From NCBI RefSeq assembly GCF_028683095.1, contig NZ_JAJUBC010000018.1:1-64000 (forward strand): a stretch of 64,000 nucleotides of DNA, written 5' to 3'. Origin of the DNA: Enterovibrio gelatinilyticus (GTDB lineage Bacteria; Pseudomonadota; Gammaproteobacteria; Enterobacterales; Vibrionaceae). Below the pieces are notes generated by a model. It saw nothing but the letters and a program-made list of their open reading frames with translations, ran no database searches and was not told where the DNA came from. Shown here piece by piece: positions 35,694 through 45,346 of this stretch (its first letter is position 1; each line of letters begins with the position of its first letter). The position numbers and the translations under genes are program-made.

Positions 35694-36080
35694 ATGTTTA
35701 TTCGATCACTCAATGACGTTGAATCAACAGACAGATTTGTGAACTGGGGCAACGGTACAAGCCACCGACTCTTGACCCAGCAAGACGGCGTCGGTTTTAC
35801 GGTTTGTCACACCGTGGTTCGCGCAGGCACTGAATCTAAGCTGCACTATCGAAACCATCTTGAAGCATGTTACTGCATTGCAGGCACTGGGGAAGTTGAG
35901 GACATGAATGGCAATGTGTACCCAATCAAAACGGGTGACATATATGTGCTGGATCAACACGACCCCCACTTCTTGCGCGGAGGCCAATCAGAAGATCTGA
36001 TTTTGGTGAGTGTGTTCAACCCTCCCCTTTCAGGCACCGAAAAACACGATCTCAATAACCCAGAGGGGTCCGCTTACTAA
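35694..36080 (+). CDS. Ectoine-synthase-like cupin (stand-alone)
   Basis: Started at the ATG at 35694 behind GGAGG; 128 residues, the normal length of EctC. The cupin matches EctC throughout: [10 protein letters not shown] opening, [40 protein letters not shown]. The Tyr, Glu (HLEA) and His (DPH) positions that hold iron in EctC are all present. EctC closes N-gamma-acetyl-diaminobutyrate to ectoine. No ectA, ectB or ask_ect gene is here, so it is an orphan copy which may act on another substrate or an imported precursor. Operon with the Nramp-like transporter, 54 bases downstream. Confidence 0.85.
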   Translation: MFIRSLNDVESTDRFVNWGNGTSHRLLTQQDGVGFTVCHTVVRAGTESKLHYRNHLEACYCIAGTGEVEDMNGNVYPIKTGDIYVLDQHDPHFLRGGQSEDLILVSVFNPPLSGTEKHDLNNPEGSAY

Positions 36081-36134
36081 AAGCGACACCAGACTTTAGC
36101 GAGAACATATGCAGTACGCCCAAGGAGGGATTAT

Positions 36135-37388
36135 ATGTCGGCCTCAAACACCACATCATCAGCAACAAAATACACATTTTTAGATAAAGTGAAAGCCATT
36201 GGCCCTGCGGTTGTCATCACCGGCTCGTTCATTGGCCCAGGCACCATCACCACGGCAACACGAACTGGCGCAGACTTCGGCTACGACTTACTCTGGACCA
36301 TCCTTTTTGCCATCGTCGCGACCATCGTTTTACAAGAAATGGCGGCACGTTTAGGGGTCGTCACGCGACAAGGTTTGTCTGAAGCCATTTCGAAAACCTT
36401 CGAAAACAATGCGCTTAAAAACTTAGCGAGAGGCCTTGTCGGTGTCGCCATTCCCCTTGGCTGTATCGCTTACATGGGCGGCGATCTCACCGGCTCCGCC
36501 GCCGGGTTATCGACACTCACTGGCGTGTCTACGCAAATACTTGGTCCACTGGTCGGCATTACTATTTTGGTGCTTATCAACTTCGGCCCGTTTGCGCTGA
36601 TAGAAAAGCTACTCATGGTGTTAGTGGCCACCATGGCGGTCGTGTTTCTTGTCGCTGTCTTCGCGGTTGGTCCCAACTGGTCTGACGTTGCCAGCGGGCT
36701 TATTCCTTCTATTCCTGATGGCGGCATGTTTTTGGTTCTGGGGTTGATTGGTACAACGATTGTGCCTTACAACTTCTTTGTTCATGCCATTAATGCCAAA
36801 AAGGCGTTTACCAGTACCGATCAGTTAGAGTTGTCCAAACTCGATATCATCGTCGCGATCACCGTGGGGGGCTTTATCACTGCCGCTGTCATGATCACCG
36901 CAGGTACTGTTATCAAGGGCACGTCAGTAGAAAGTATCGCGTCAATGGCGAAAGCGCTCGAACCCGTACTTGGCGATTTCGCGAGCCCGTTTCTTAGTGT
37001 GGGGTTGATTGCAGCGGGGTTATCGTCAGCTATTGTGACACCGCTTGGCGCTTCGTATGTGCTGGCTGGCCTGTTTGGTTGGAAGTACGACAAATCAGAT
37101 AAGCGTTTCTTCTTTACCAATCTGTCTATTTTGATTTTTGGTATTTTCATTTCCGCGACGGGTTTAAACCCTGTTTTCGTCATCATCTCCGCGCAGGTAT
37201 TGAACGGCATTATCCTGCCCATTGCCGTTATTTTACTGGTCATGATAACGAGCCAAGCAAAGTTCATGCGTGAATACGTTAACAGCAAGGTTTCTCTCGC
37301 CTTTGGCATTCTAATCAGCCTGATTACGATCTTTTTAGGCGCGAAAAGTTTTCTTTCTACCGTATCCTCACTGGGAGGAATCGGATAA
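36135..37388 (+). CDS. Nramp-superfamily transporter, non-canonical metal site
   Basis: 417 residues, GGAGGG upstream, about 11 membrane helices. The Nramp fold is plain (FIGPGTITTATRTGADFGYD and then LLWTILFAIVATIVLQEMAA; IVPYNFFVHAINA). In metal-transporting Nramp, helix 1 carries DPGN and helix 6 carries MPHN. Here these read GPGT and VPYN, so Asp, Asn, Met and His of the metal site are changed. It is thus probably not a Mn/Fe importer. Related Nramp proteins such as YcsG sit with oxoprolinase genes, so an organic substrate is possible. Co-transcribed with the EctC-like gene; ends at a good terminator. Confidence 0.85.
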   Translation: MSASNTTSSATKYTFLDKVKAIGPAVVITGSFIGPGTITTATRTGADFGYDLLWTILFAIVATIVLQEMAARLGVVTRQGLSEAISKTFENNALKNLARGLVGVAIPLGCIAYMGGDLTGSAAGLSTLTGVSTQILGPLVGITILVLINFGPFALIEKLLMVLVATMAVVFLVAVFAVGPNWSDVASGLIPSIPDGGMFLVLGLIGTTIVPYNFFVHAINAKKAFTSTDQLELSKLDIIVAITVGGFITAAVMITAGTVIKGTSVESIASMAKALEPVLGDFASPFLSVGLIAAGLSSAIVTPLGASYVLAGLFGWKYDKSDKRFFFTNLSILIFGIFISATGLNPVFVIISAQVLNGIILPIAVILLVMITSQAKFMREYVNSKVSLAFGILISLITIFLGAKSFLSTVSSLGGIG

Positions 37389-37455
37389 GCGAACACTATA
37401 ACAAGAACCGCAGAACAACACTGCGTTTGACATGCGGCACCGAGTCCAACATTTT

Positions 37456-37479
37456 GCAGCCTTATTAGGCTGCTTTTTT
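37456..37479 (+). terminator. Rho-independent terminator after Nramp-like gene
   Basis: GCAGCC pairs with GGCTGC around TTATTA, followed by six T. Confidence 0.85.
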
Positions 37480-37495
37480 ACTTTCATACGGCGGA

Positions 37496-37801
37496 TCATT
37501 CAAAAACGGGACGAAAAAAACTACGTTCGTAACTGACAATGCAATTGGTCTCTTGAGCGAACTGAAACGCAGCTTTACAGTCATCATCATCAAAGGATTT
37601 GTTACGGTAAGCTTCGTATTCAGCAAGGCTTTTAAATGTAAACAGCGCTAGAGCGATATTGTTTGCCCCTTCAGATGGCAGAAAATAACCGTTGTGCTTA
37701 CCGCCAAATTTGTTCACTAAAGGGATCCACATCTTGGCGTATTGTTCAAACTCTGCGGTTTTCGCAGGATCGATGACATACCTGAGATAACACGTAACCA
37801 T
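37496..37801 (-). CDS. NIPSNAP-family protein
   Basis: 101 residues, GGGAG upstream. A dimeric alpha/beta barrel fold of NIPSNAP type: VTCYLRYVIDPAKTAEFEQY at the start, a Gly-rich middle (GGKHNGYFLPSEGANN) and LFTFKSLAEYEAYRN. Bacterial members are often monooxygenase-like or stress proteins without proven function. Monocistronic or upstream of the DUF1272 gene in the reverse sense; both are on the minus strand, 41 bases apart, DUF1272 first. Confidence 0.85.
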   Translation of the reverse strand: MVTCYLRYVIDPAKTAEFEQYAKMWIPLVNKFGGKHNGYFLPSEGANNIALALFTFKSLAEYEAYRNKSFDDDDCKAAFQFAQETNCIVSYERSFFRPVFE

Positions 37802-37842
37802 ATTAACACTCCCTGTTTTTACCGTTTCTATTGACCAACCAT

Positions 37843-38151
37843 TTAGCGATTTTCAGGTTTTATAAGCTTATGCGTTTCACCAAAAGCCTTTAGCTCTTCA
37901 ATGCTGTAAGGGGTATGAATGCGATTGGTCGATGGCGGTTGGTGAAGAATACTCACCCCTTCTCGTCTCGCCGTTTTGGGGCGCACCGGCCTTAGCATAA
38001 AACCACCACCGCAATTAGGACAAACGTTAGAAAGAATGTCCTCCACACATATAACACAGAAAGTACATTCGTAGGTACAGACCATCGCCTCGGTTGAATC
38101 AGACGGTAGATCTTTATCGCAGCACTCGCAGTTCGGTCTGATTTCCAACAT
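37843..38151 (-). CDS. DUF1272 zinc-binding protein
   Basis: Started at the ATG at 38151, preceded by AGGAGG; 102 residues. MLEIRPNCECCDKDLP and the CTYECTFCVICVEDILSNVC, then PNCGG block are the Cys pattern of DUF1272, which should bind two zinc ions in a ring-like fold. The last 40 residues are an extension beyond the domain. Function unknown; often encoded next to small enzymes or regulators. Likely an operon with the NIPSNAP gene. Confidence 0.85.
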   Translation of the reverse strand: MLEIRPNCECCDKDLPSDSTEAMVCTYECTFCVICVEDILSNVCPNCGGGFMLRPVRPKTARREGVSILHQPPSTNRIHTPYSIEELKAFGETHKLIKPENR

Positions 38152-38576
38152 GATCCCGTTCCTCCTATCCTTCGGTGTATTTGCAGGGTAAACCATTGGC
38201 ACGGCGTGACTTGATAAAGCATTGAAGAGTGTCCGGACAATTAAATACTACACGCTCGATATGCTGGCGCTTGGTAGAAACGTATCAAAAATTCTTAACA
38301 CATTGATGAACGTTACTTTCGTGTAAACGTAATAGGACAACTTAGCGATTAAAATAGAAATCCAGCCTTTTTAAATTAATTATTAAAATAAAACCTGAAT
38401 TTAAATACTGGTTAAAAAACACGATTTACATTTGATTCAAATATGCGAAATCACCTTACTCCATACACATGAATAACTTCAATTTGGTGAAAAGAAATAC
38501 TATCGGTAGTAAAGCGCGCGCTGACATTACTGTGCAGACATTGCTGTGCAGACAACGCGACTTTACTGATTTAGAT
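38152..38576. other. 425-base intergenic region
   Basis: AT-rich between the DUF1272 gene and the 3' end of the large lipoprotein gene. No gene is supported. It includes a 14-base tandem duplication at 38524-38551. Confidence 0.5.
38524..38551. repeat. Tandem 14-base duplication
   Basis: ACATTACTGTGCAG is followed at once by ACATTGCTGTGCAG, one mismatch apart, with ACA of a third unit. Located 26 bases after the large lipoprotein gene. Confidence 0.6.
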
Positions 38577-40862
38577 CTAGAGATCCTGTAAATCAAACAA
38601 ATTCGACACGTTGATGGATTTGGACTCTGAACGCGTGTCGATAAGGGAGTTAGACTTGCTATCCCAAGCACTTGCTCTTAAAACGACTGACTCGACAGAG
38701 TCAGGTTCATACTCGTCGGCAAAGCTCGCCATTGCTGCATCAATATCGTCAAAGCGCCAAAAAACGCGGTGCAATGCTGTTCTCGGTGTATTGATAACAA
38801 ACAATTCCCGGCTATCGCCATCTTTCGTGTAATTCACATAAAGATTGAACTGATAGTAGACCTCGTCATAGAGCTCCAGATCGGGCGCTTCCAGTATCAA
38901 CCATTCCCCATCATCACTCTTAGAATGTTTGATATTCTCGGCTATCATTTGATCAAAACCGCTTTCTCCTCCGCGGAAGTAGTCATAGTGATCCGATGTT
39001 TCACCTTGGCCATCAACTACACGGATTCGGTACATGGCGTATGGAATCTCGCTAGAGGACTGATAGAAGGCATCGAGGAAATTCACTTCAAGATCCTGAT
39101 AAAGCTCTGCATCTAGTGAGTTCGACAAGGTCAATCCATTTTCTTCATCGTCCACATAGTAATCATCACCCAGCGCCATGATTTGGTTGTAGTCCAAATC
39201 ATGCATGGTGGCTCGTTTGTACTGCTGATCCATGCTATCGAAGTAATCGATCTCGATACTGCGAGCGAGTGGGACGAGTGGCGATGCTTTTTCATCCTGT
39301 ACCATTGGCGACGCATTAAACTGCCAGACATAGCTGGACGTGGTTTCAGTGTCCCGCTCACGCCAACGTTTATAGATACGGGAGAACGTCACGCTTGATT
39401 GCGATGTTGCGTTGACTATCGGAGCGGAATATAGGTGAGAAACAAAAGTGCGCCCAAACCGTTCGTCACTGTCTGATACCTCTACATCCAGTGTGCTACC
39501 TGCCACAACATCGACGTCTGATGTTGGTTTAAGATAGAAAGACATGCCCCTTTCAAAATCAGATTGGTAATACATGTCTCCTTGTGGATTTTGAAGTGAG
39601 ATCCGAACAAATAGTTCATCATTTACCGTCGGGAAGCTAATTTGTGACTCGCCATAAGGCGTTTTAACCAACTGTAAATTGCCATCGGGTAACCAATTTT
39701 CTTTTTGCGCTTCAGGAAAATACTCGCTAGACGAAAAATAGATGCTTGCAATGGCAGTTTGCTCTGACATGTCATTGCTGTTTTCGAGATAGAAATCATA
39801 GTAACCATCTGCAATTTCACCCGCAGGAAATGACAAGGAATATAAGAGATAAGAAGAGGATTGCTCCTTTATATCGGCTTGTGAGAACTTGTGCTCTAAG
39901 CCGCTTCCCGACCTTACAATGAGGTTGTAGTCCCTTCCTAGCGCAACATCAGCAGCAAAAAGCACTTCAATTTTTTCCGTCACTTCGCCATTTGCAGTAC
40001 GCTCTCGATACACCCCTACGTCAATCAATATAGGCTTACCAATGTATGACACAATACTCTTATGGACGGTGTCAAAGTCATCACGAATGCCCGAATAGAA
40101 TTCTTGCCACTCTCCCTCTAGGCTCAGCGCAAATGCATCGGCATCAAAATCGTCGTCGGACAGCGTGAAGAGCTCATAGTAGTCATCTAGGTCTGTCGCC
40201 AATATTCCAGTAACAACTGTCAGTTCCTCTGGGGATGCAACGGCACCGCGCTCGCCTTGGTGTAATGTTGTCAATGCTGCCCCAAGTTCACGTGCTACCA
40301 ATTGAGCGGCTTGATGAACGGTTCGATAGCTTTCGTCATCGCGCTTTTCGATGTAGTCAGCAAACAGATCAACATCAGAAGATAATCCAAGTTGGTTCAA
40401 TAAAAAACTGACTCTAGGACTCAGCGCTTCGTCAGACGAACCGTTACTTTGTAAAGCCAACAACGTCGTTATTGGGCTAACAAAAGCGTGTCTTCCTGGT
40501 GGCGAAACCAGCGTGTAAGCGTTGCGAACGGGGGCATTTGTATCTTGGTCAATGGTCGCTTGCGACACAGTGGCAATGATAGGATAAGTTTGGCTAACAT
40601 CTTCGGGTACCGAAAGCGTATAGCTGCCACTTTCGTCGGTCGTAACAGTTGTTTCATCTCCATCACAAACAAAGTTACGGTTCATATCAAAACAAACTGT
40701 GGCGCCTTGCAGATATCCGTCAGCGACTTTCCCTGTTACCGAGTTCTGTTTCGGGGACTGGGGTGGTGAATTCGATGAGCCTGAATCACTATCAGAACAC
40801 CCTGATACTGAAAGAACAAGTATTGCAATGACACTGAAAGTCAGTGTATTCGCGAATTTCAT
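38577..40862 (-). CDS. Large putative lipoprotein with carboxypeptidase-regulatory-like domain
   Basis: Started at the ATG at 40862 behind AAGGAGA; 761 residues. Lipobox LSVSGC places the lipid at about Cys22. A Ser/Pro linker (SDSDSGSSNSPPQSPKQN) follows. The first folded part (GYLQGATVCFDMNRNFVCDG, then ESGSYTLSVP) is like the carboxypeptidase-regulatory/SdrD-B domains common in large marine surface lipoproteins. The remaining 550 residues are beta-rich with many Tyr, Asp and Glu, of unknown family. Probably exposed at the outer membrane; substrate or partner unknown. Confidence 0.72.
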   Translation of the reverse strand: MKFANTLTFSVIAILVLSVSGCSDSDSGSSNSPPQSPKQNSVTGKVADGYLQGATVCFDMNRNFVCDGDETTVTTDESGSYTLSVPEDVSQTYPIIATVSQATIDQDTNAPVRNAYTLVSPPGRHAFVSPITTLLALQSNGSSDEALSPRVSFLLNQLGLSSDVDLFADYIEKRDDESYRTVHQAAQLVARELGAALTTLHQGERGAVASPEELTVVTGILATDLDDYYELFTLSDDDFDADAFALSLEGEWQEFYSGIRDDFDTVHKSIVSYIGKPILIDVGVYRERTANGEVTEKIEVLFAADVALGRDYNLIVRSGSGLEHKFSQADIKEQSSSYLLYSLSFPAGEIADGYYDFYLENSNDMSEQTAIASIYFSSSEYFPEAQKENWLPDGNLQLVKTPYGESQISFPTVNDELFVRISLQNPQGDMYYQSDFERGMSFYLKPTSDVDVVAGSTLDVEVSDSDERFGRTFVSHLYSAPIVNATSQSSVTFSRIYKRWRERDTETTSSYVWQFNASPMVQDEKASPLVPLARSIEIDYFDSMDQQYKRATMHDLDYNQIMALGDDYYVDDEENGLTLSNSLDAELYQDLEVNFLDAFYQSSSEIPYAMYRIRVVDGQGETSDHYDYFRGGESGFDQMIAENIKHSKSDDGEWLILEAPDLELYDEVYYQFNLYVNYTKDGDSRELFVINTPRTALHRVFWRFDDIDAAMASFADEYEPDSVESVVLRASAWDSKSNSLIDTRSESKSINVSNLFDLQDL

Positions 40863-41035
40863 TTTGCGTCTCCTTACAACAGCATTTTGATTTCCATTAG
40901 CTGGAAACAACACTGTGTTAAGGAACAAGGTTCAATACCTCCCCCATTTGAGGTATTTTTCGGTGATCTTGCTTCTTCGCTCTCACTGTTCTTAATTCTG
41001 ATGCACTGATCGGCGCCATCTACCTCACTGGCGTG

Positions 41036-42883
41036 CTATTTGAACTCCAACTCCAAAATCTCTCGTAATTTGTAGAAAATAAAGAAATGACTAGCGCCAT
41101 GCTCAACACGAAACTCCACATTAAGAAGTCGTTGCTCAAAACGTCTCGCAACGGAAATGGGCACATGCATGTCACTTGATCCATGCCAAAGCACCACGGG
41201 CGCAGCAATCTCCGATGGGTCGAAATTCAATTCGCGCATCAGCTGCTCTACCTCACGACACAATGCATATAAGCCTTGCTGCAGAGAATATTCCAAATAT
41301 TGGCAATAGCGTTGTTTGAAACATTCGTTTGCAAAGAGTTCAGCCTCTCTACCAACAGTATCTGTCGCGATAAGTTCGTAAACTTTTTCGGGGTTCTTTC
41401 GAATAGCAATGAACATTAAATTGGCAATGATGCGATAGGCTTTGGGAATATCCCTGGCCATTAAATTACTCATTCGCCACAACGAATTCATTTGGTCAAA
41501 CTCTTCTTTTTCCGTCGATGCCAATCCTGCACTGACTGCGACAATTTTATTAACACGTCCCGGGTAATAAACGCCCAGAGCACATCCATACAAAGCGCCC
41601 ATAGAGAAACCTAAGATTGAAACAGAGCGGATACCGAGATGATCGAGTAATCGGTTCAGATCATGCGCAAACGCTTCAAAAGAAATGGACTTACTCATGC
41701 TTGATTTGCCATATCCAGGGCGATCAGGCGCAATGATGCGAAATCCCAACTCTTGCATTTCCGCCTCGCTTAGCATCATTTCCAGCTCATTACCCGAGCC
41801 AATGACACAATGAAGATAGAGTAAAGGAGGCCCATCTGCCGGACCATACTCTCGGTACGCAATCACTCGTTCTTTATCTACTAAGAATTTTTTAAGGCCC
41901 TGAGTGTTGAATCGCTCTTTGTCACTGGCGAAACGCGTGACTTCATCAAAAAGGGGGGTCGGCCCCACCAATAACATGCGAACCAATTCTGTCTGTCGCT
42001 GTGTTTCCGTTTTCGTCAGCAATGCTTTCAGGTGACTTCTGACAGTGTGCTCTGAAACAAATATTTCATCGGCGATTTCTTTTACTGAGAAACCTCTTAC
42101 CAAATAAGAGGCCACTTCACTCTCCTTTCTAGTCAATCCGTAGTATTTGGCAATCGATAAGGGTATTGATACAGGTTGGTTCCTCGGGCTAGAAAGAAAC
42201 AGGGCGATATTTTGAGCGCCACCTTCATCATTTGCCCCTTGAATTGCACTAAGTAGCACCATCAATTTATCAAGAGGATGACTCTGAGAACCCAGCATTA
42301 ATACTTCGCTTGAGCTCTCACTGACACCCGCTGCAACATTCCGTATTGCTCGGAACAAGTTGGCTCTGCTGTCACTATCACGAATGTCTACTTTTCCTTC
42401 TCTGACTGCCAACAAACTCTCTGAGTGTTGCATTTCTGTGGCCAGAACATTACTTTCTAGAATCTCTCCCTCCCTCGTAATTATCATTAATGCAATGGGT
42501 AACTGGTCGAGTACTGACGACATTACCTGACGGTAGGCTTCCTGCGCATTCAGTTTTTGAGCGATACCAATGGCGCTCTGAAAATATCGAAGCAGGATGG
42601 CATCAAACTCCGGCTGACTGTAATCCACCACTTCCTGATCACTAGGTAATGCCAATGGTGAAATCTGGTGAAGTGTTTTCTGGAGTGACGCAAGTTGGGA
42701 GGACTGATGGGGTGAAGAGATATTGCCGTACAGTTTATCTGGTTGATTCTCAAGATCTTTATAAGCCGACCTTTCAACTGACTCCGCTATTGCTGCGGCA
42801 AGCTGTGGCCACTTATCAGGCTCTGCGGCCGCTTCGTAGATATTAACGACCAAGGCGTGAAACTCTTTATTAGAGACAATCAT
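41036..42883 (-). CDS. LuxR-type regulator fused to alpha/beta hydrolase
   Basis: 615 residues in three parts. Residues 1-240 are a sensory-like region with a PAS-type block (LDQLPIALMIITREGEILES). A LuxR HTH covers about 247-305 (LTRKESEVASYLVRGFSVKE, then VSEHTVRSHLKALL). An alpha/beta hydrolase covers about 335-610. The catalytic triad seems complete: nucleophile Ser427 in GFSMG, Asp571 in GSSD, His599 in HGASH. The hydrolase could be enzymatic or a ligand receptor in the style of plant hormone receptors. Stand-alone gene between the large lipoprotein and punR. Its target genes are unknown. Confidence 0.85.
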   Translation of the reverse strand: MIVSNKEFHALVVNIYEAAAEPDKWPQLAAAIAESVERSAYKDLENQPDKLYGNISSPHQSSQLASLQKTLHQISPLALPSDQEVVDYSQPEFDAILLRYFQSAIGIAQKLNAQEAYRQVMSSVLDQLPIALMIITREGEILESNVLATEMQHSESLLAVREGKVDIRDSDSRANLFRAIRNVAAGVSESSSEVLMLGSQSHPLDKLMVLLSAIQGANDEGGAQNIALFLSSPRNQPVSIPLSIAKYYGLTRKESEVASYLVRGFSVKEIADEIFVSEHTVRSHLKALLTKTETQRQTELVRMLLVGPTPLFDEVTRFASDKERFNTQGLKKFLVDKERVIAYREYGPADGPPLLYLHCVIGSGNELEMMLSEAEMQELGFRIIAPDRPGYGKSSMSKSISFEAFAHDLNRLLDHLGIRSVSILGFSMGALYGCALGVYYPGRVNKIVAVSAGLASTEKEEFDQMNSLWRMSNLMARDIPKAYRIIANLMFIAIRKNPEKVYELIATDTVGREAELFANECFKQRYCQYLEYSLQQGLYALCREVEQLMRELNFDPSEIAAPVVLWHGSSDMHVPISVARRFEQRLLNVEFRVEHGASHFFIFYKLREILELEFK

Positions 42884-42998
42884 GAGGCAAACTACCCGAA
42901 CAACTAGCCAGACCCTAATTTTAATGACTCAAACACGCGACCGACTGTAACAATGTCAAGCATGATCACCAGATTCACAGATACTAATGCAGTGCATT

Positions 42999-43901
42999 CT
43001 ACTCAAGCCACTCCTTATGCGCTTTATCTGCATCACCAAGGTAATCAAGGATCCAGTTTACTGCTGGGCTCTCTTTGTCTGAACGCCAAGCAATGCAACA
43101 AGGACTCTTAGCGGGCGGTTCCACCAAGGTTTTCTCAACCAACTCGCCGGAAGCCAAGTAAGGTTCTGCCATATGAGATGGCATAGCTCCTATCCCTAAC
43201 CCGCTTCGAAAGCACTGAATTGCACTATGCCAATTAGGAACAGTTAAACGCCTTTGGTTATCCAGCAACCACGTCGCACGTTTTGGGAGTATGCGAGAGG
43301 TATCTTCCAAACAAATTGCTGGATAGGTAAGAAGCACGTCACTCTTGAGTGGCTCTTTCATATTGGCTAACGGGTGATCTTTAGAGACAACAAAACGCCA
43401 CGTTAGAATACCCATGTCGCGATAGCTTAAGTTACCGCTAACAGGCACGGCAGCCGTGGCTCCAATGGCAATGTCTGCTCTGTCATAAGCCAAGGCATCC
43501 CATACCCCATTGAACACTTCCATCGTTAGCAGAAGCTCAACATCAGGGAATGCATCATAGAAATCGCGAACCAATGAATCGACGCGGTCTTCACGCACCA
43601 CATTATCAAGCGCGAGCGACACACTCCGCGTCCAGCCATTGGCAACACGCTGAGTCTGCTCTCGAACTTCTTCCATACGCTTCATTAATTCACGCGCTTC
43701 AATCACAAAAAATTCGCCAGCGGGCGTCAAACGGACAGCGCGATGCAATCGCTCAAATAAATTCACAGCAAGTTTGTCTTCCATTTGCCGAATGGTGTAG
43801 CTAACGGCACTCGGTACTTTGTGCAATTCTTCGGCAGCTGCTGAAAAGCTCCCTCGGCGCGCTACTGCATCGACGACCTGAAGATCTTGATAAGAAAACA
43901 T
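42999..43901 (-). CDS. punR: LysR-family activator PunR
   Basis: Started at the ATG at 43901; 300 residues. The wHTH LQVVDAVARRGSFSAAAEEL, then VPSAVSYTIRQMEDKLAVNL, and the effector domain (EVFNGVWDALAYDRADIAIG; EDTSRILPKRATWLLDNQ) match E. coli PunR (YdhB) very closely as I recall it. PunR activates punC, which is divergent here as in E. coli. This supports orthology and a role in purine nucleoside transport control. Confidence 0.88.
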   Translation of the reverse strand: MFSYQDLQVVDAVARRGSFSAAAEELHKVPSAVSYTIRQMEDKLAVNLFERLHRAVRLTPAGEFFVIEARELMKRMEEVREQTQRVANGWTRSVSLALDNVVREDRVDSLVRDFYDAFPDVELLLTMEVFNGVWDALAYDRADIAIGATAAVPVSGNLSYRDMGILTWRFVVSKDHPLANMKEPLKSDVLLTYPAICLEDTSRILPKRATWLLDNQRRLTVPNWHSAIQCFRSGLGIGAMPSHMAEPYLASGELVEKTLVEPPAKSPCCIAWRSDKESPAVNWILDYLGDADKAHKEWLE

Positions 43902-44067
43902 AATATTTACCTTTTCACATCCCACTGAGACTGACAAAGATTGCTTGCCAAGTATTCGAATCAAATTTTTTGATAGCAATGTGTAAATATTAACGTTTCA
44001 CACCGCTTTTCGCTACCGTTACACTTCGAAACAAAGTAAACCCAAGAAACATGAACGGACAACTGAA

Positions 44068-45279
44068 ATGAAAAACTCTGTTCCAATGACAACAATGATT
44101 TGGTTCGCGGCCCTGAGCATGCTCGGCTTTTTAGCAACTGATATGTACCTACCCGCTTTTGAAAACATCCGTCTTGAGATGGGCACATCGCAATCTATGA
44201 TTGGCCTGTCACTTACCGTGTTCCTGTTGGGCATGGCATTGGGTCAAATCGTTTACGGACCGCTCTCTGATCGCATTGGTCGTATCAAGGTGTTGGTTGG
44301 TGGCATGGCGTTGTTCAGCGTGGCTACTATTGCCTGCTTTATGGCTGATAGCATTGAAGTTTTCCTTGCAGCACGTTTTGTTCAAGCGTTGGGTGCATGC
44401 AGTGCGTCAGTGATCTGGCAAGCCGTGGTGATCGACCGTTACGACAGCAAAACGTCTCAACGTGTTTTCGCTACCATTATGCCGTTAGTCGCCCTATCTC
44501 CAGCACTTGCACCATTATTGGGTGCCGGTCTTGAAGCACAGTTTGGCTGGCGTAGCATTTTCATTGTTTTGGTTGGCCTTGGTGCATTGTTGGTGGTTGC
44601 CACTTTACGCCAAAAAGAAAGTGCGCCTGTCATCAACAGTGACGAGAAGATCACGACAAAGCTCGTCAGCGACTACAAGCACATTGTTAGCTCTCGCAAG
44701 TTTATCGGTAACATGCTGGTGTTTGCTGGCTGTTCAGCGGCTTTCTTTGCATGGTTGACGGGTTCTCCGTTTGTCATGACGGAAATGGGCTACAGCGGCG
44801 CAGACATTGGTATGAGCTATGTACCACAGACTATCGCTTTTATTGTTGGTGGTTATAGCTGTCGTGCCCTGCTAAACAAATTTGATGGCGCAACGATTTT
44901 GCCTTGGTTTGTTGGCTTGTTCATCGCAAGTGTTGCCGTTATTTTTGTGGTGTCTTGGCAAACTGATGTAACAAACATTTGGCCTGTACTGATCCCATTC
45001 TGCTTTTTGGCAGCAGCAAACGGTGCTATTTACCCAATCGTTGTTAACAAAGCACTGGAAGAGTTCAAACACTGCAGCGCAACAGCAGCAGGTTTACTTA
45101 ACTTCCTGCAAACCATGATTTGTTTTGTTGCAAGTGGCATTGTGTCTGCGTTGGCTATCAGCGGTCTGCTAACAGTATCTGCAGTGATGATGGGCGCGGC
45201 TGCAAGTGTGGGCTTGGGCCTAGCACTGAGCTGGAATGGAAATCGCGTTCCGTTTGAAGATAATGCGCAAGCCGCTTAA
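44068..45279 (+). CDS. punC: MFS purine nucleoside transporter PunC
   Basis: 403 residues, 12 membrane helices. Belongs to the Bcr/CflA MFS branch and matches E. coli PunC (YdhC): ALSMLGFLATDMYLPAFENI, GPLSDRIGRIKVL, FFAWLTGSPFVMTEMGYS, IPFCFLAAANGAIYPIVV. PunC was first listed as a drug-resistance transporter and is now known to move purine nucleosides. Divergent from punR. Followed by a strong terminator. Confidence 0.9.
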   Translation: MKNSVPMTTMIWFAALSMLGFLATDMYLPAFENIRLEMGTSQSMIGLSLTVFLLGMALGQIVYGPLSDRIGRIKVLVGGMALFSVATIACFMADSIEVFLAARFVQALGACSASVIWQAVVIDRYDSKTSQRVFATIMPLVALSPALAPLLGAGLEAQFGWRSIFIVLVGLGALLVVATLRQKESAPVINSDEKITTKLVSDYKHIVSSRKFIGNMLVFAGCSAAFFAWLTGSPFVMTEMGYSGADIGMSYVPQTIAFIVGGYSCRALLNKFDGATILPWFVGLFIASVAVIFVVSWQTDVTNIWPVLIPFCFLAAANGAIYPIVVNKALEEFKHCSATAAGLLNFLQTMICFVASGIVSALAISGLLTVSAVMMGAAASVGLGLALSWNGNRVPFEDNAQAA

Positions 45280-45313
45280 TAAATCAATGACAACGCGATG
45301 TTGTAGAAGACAT

Positions 45314-45343
45314 AAAAAAAACCGCCCTTTGAGGCGGTTTTTT
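45314..45343. terminator. Bidirectional rho-independent terminator
   Basis: An A-run, CCGCC, a short loop, GGCGG and six T between punC and the convergent methyltransferase gene. Confidence 0.9.
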
Positions 45344-45346
45344 CGT

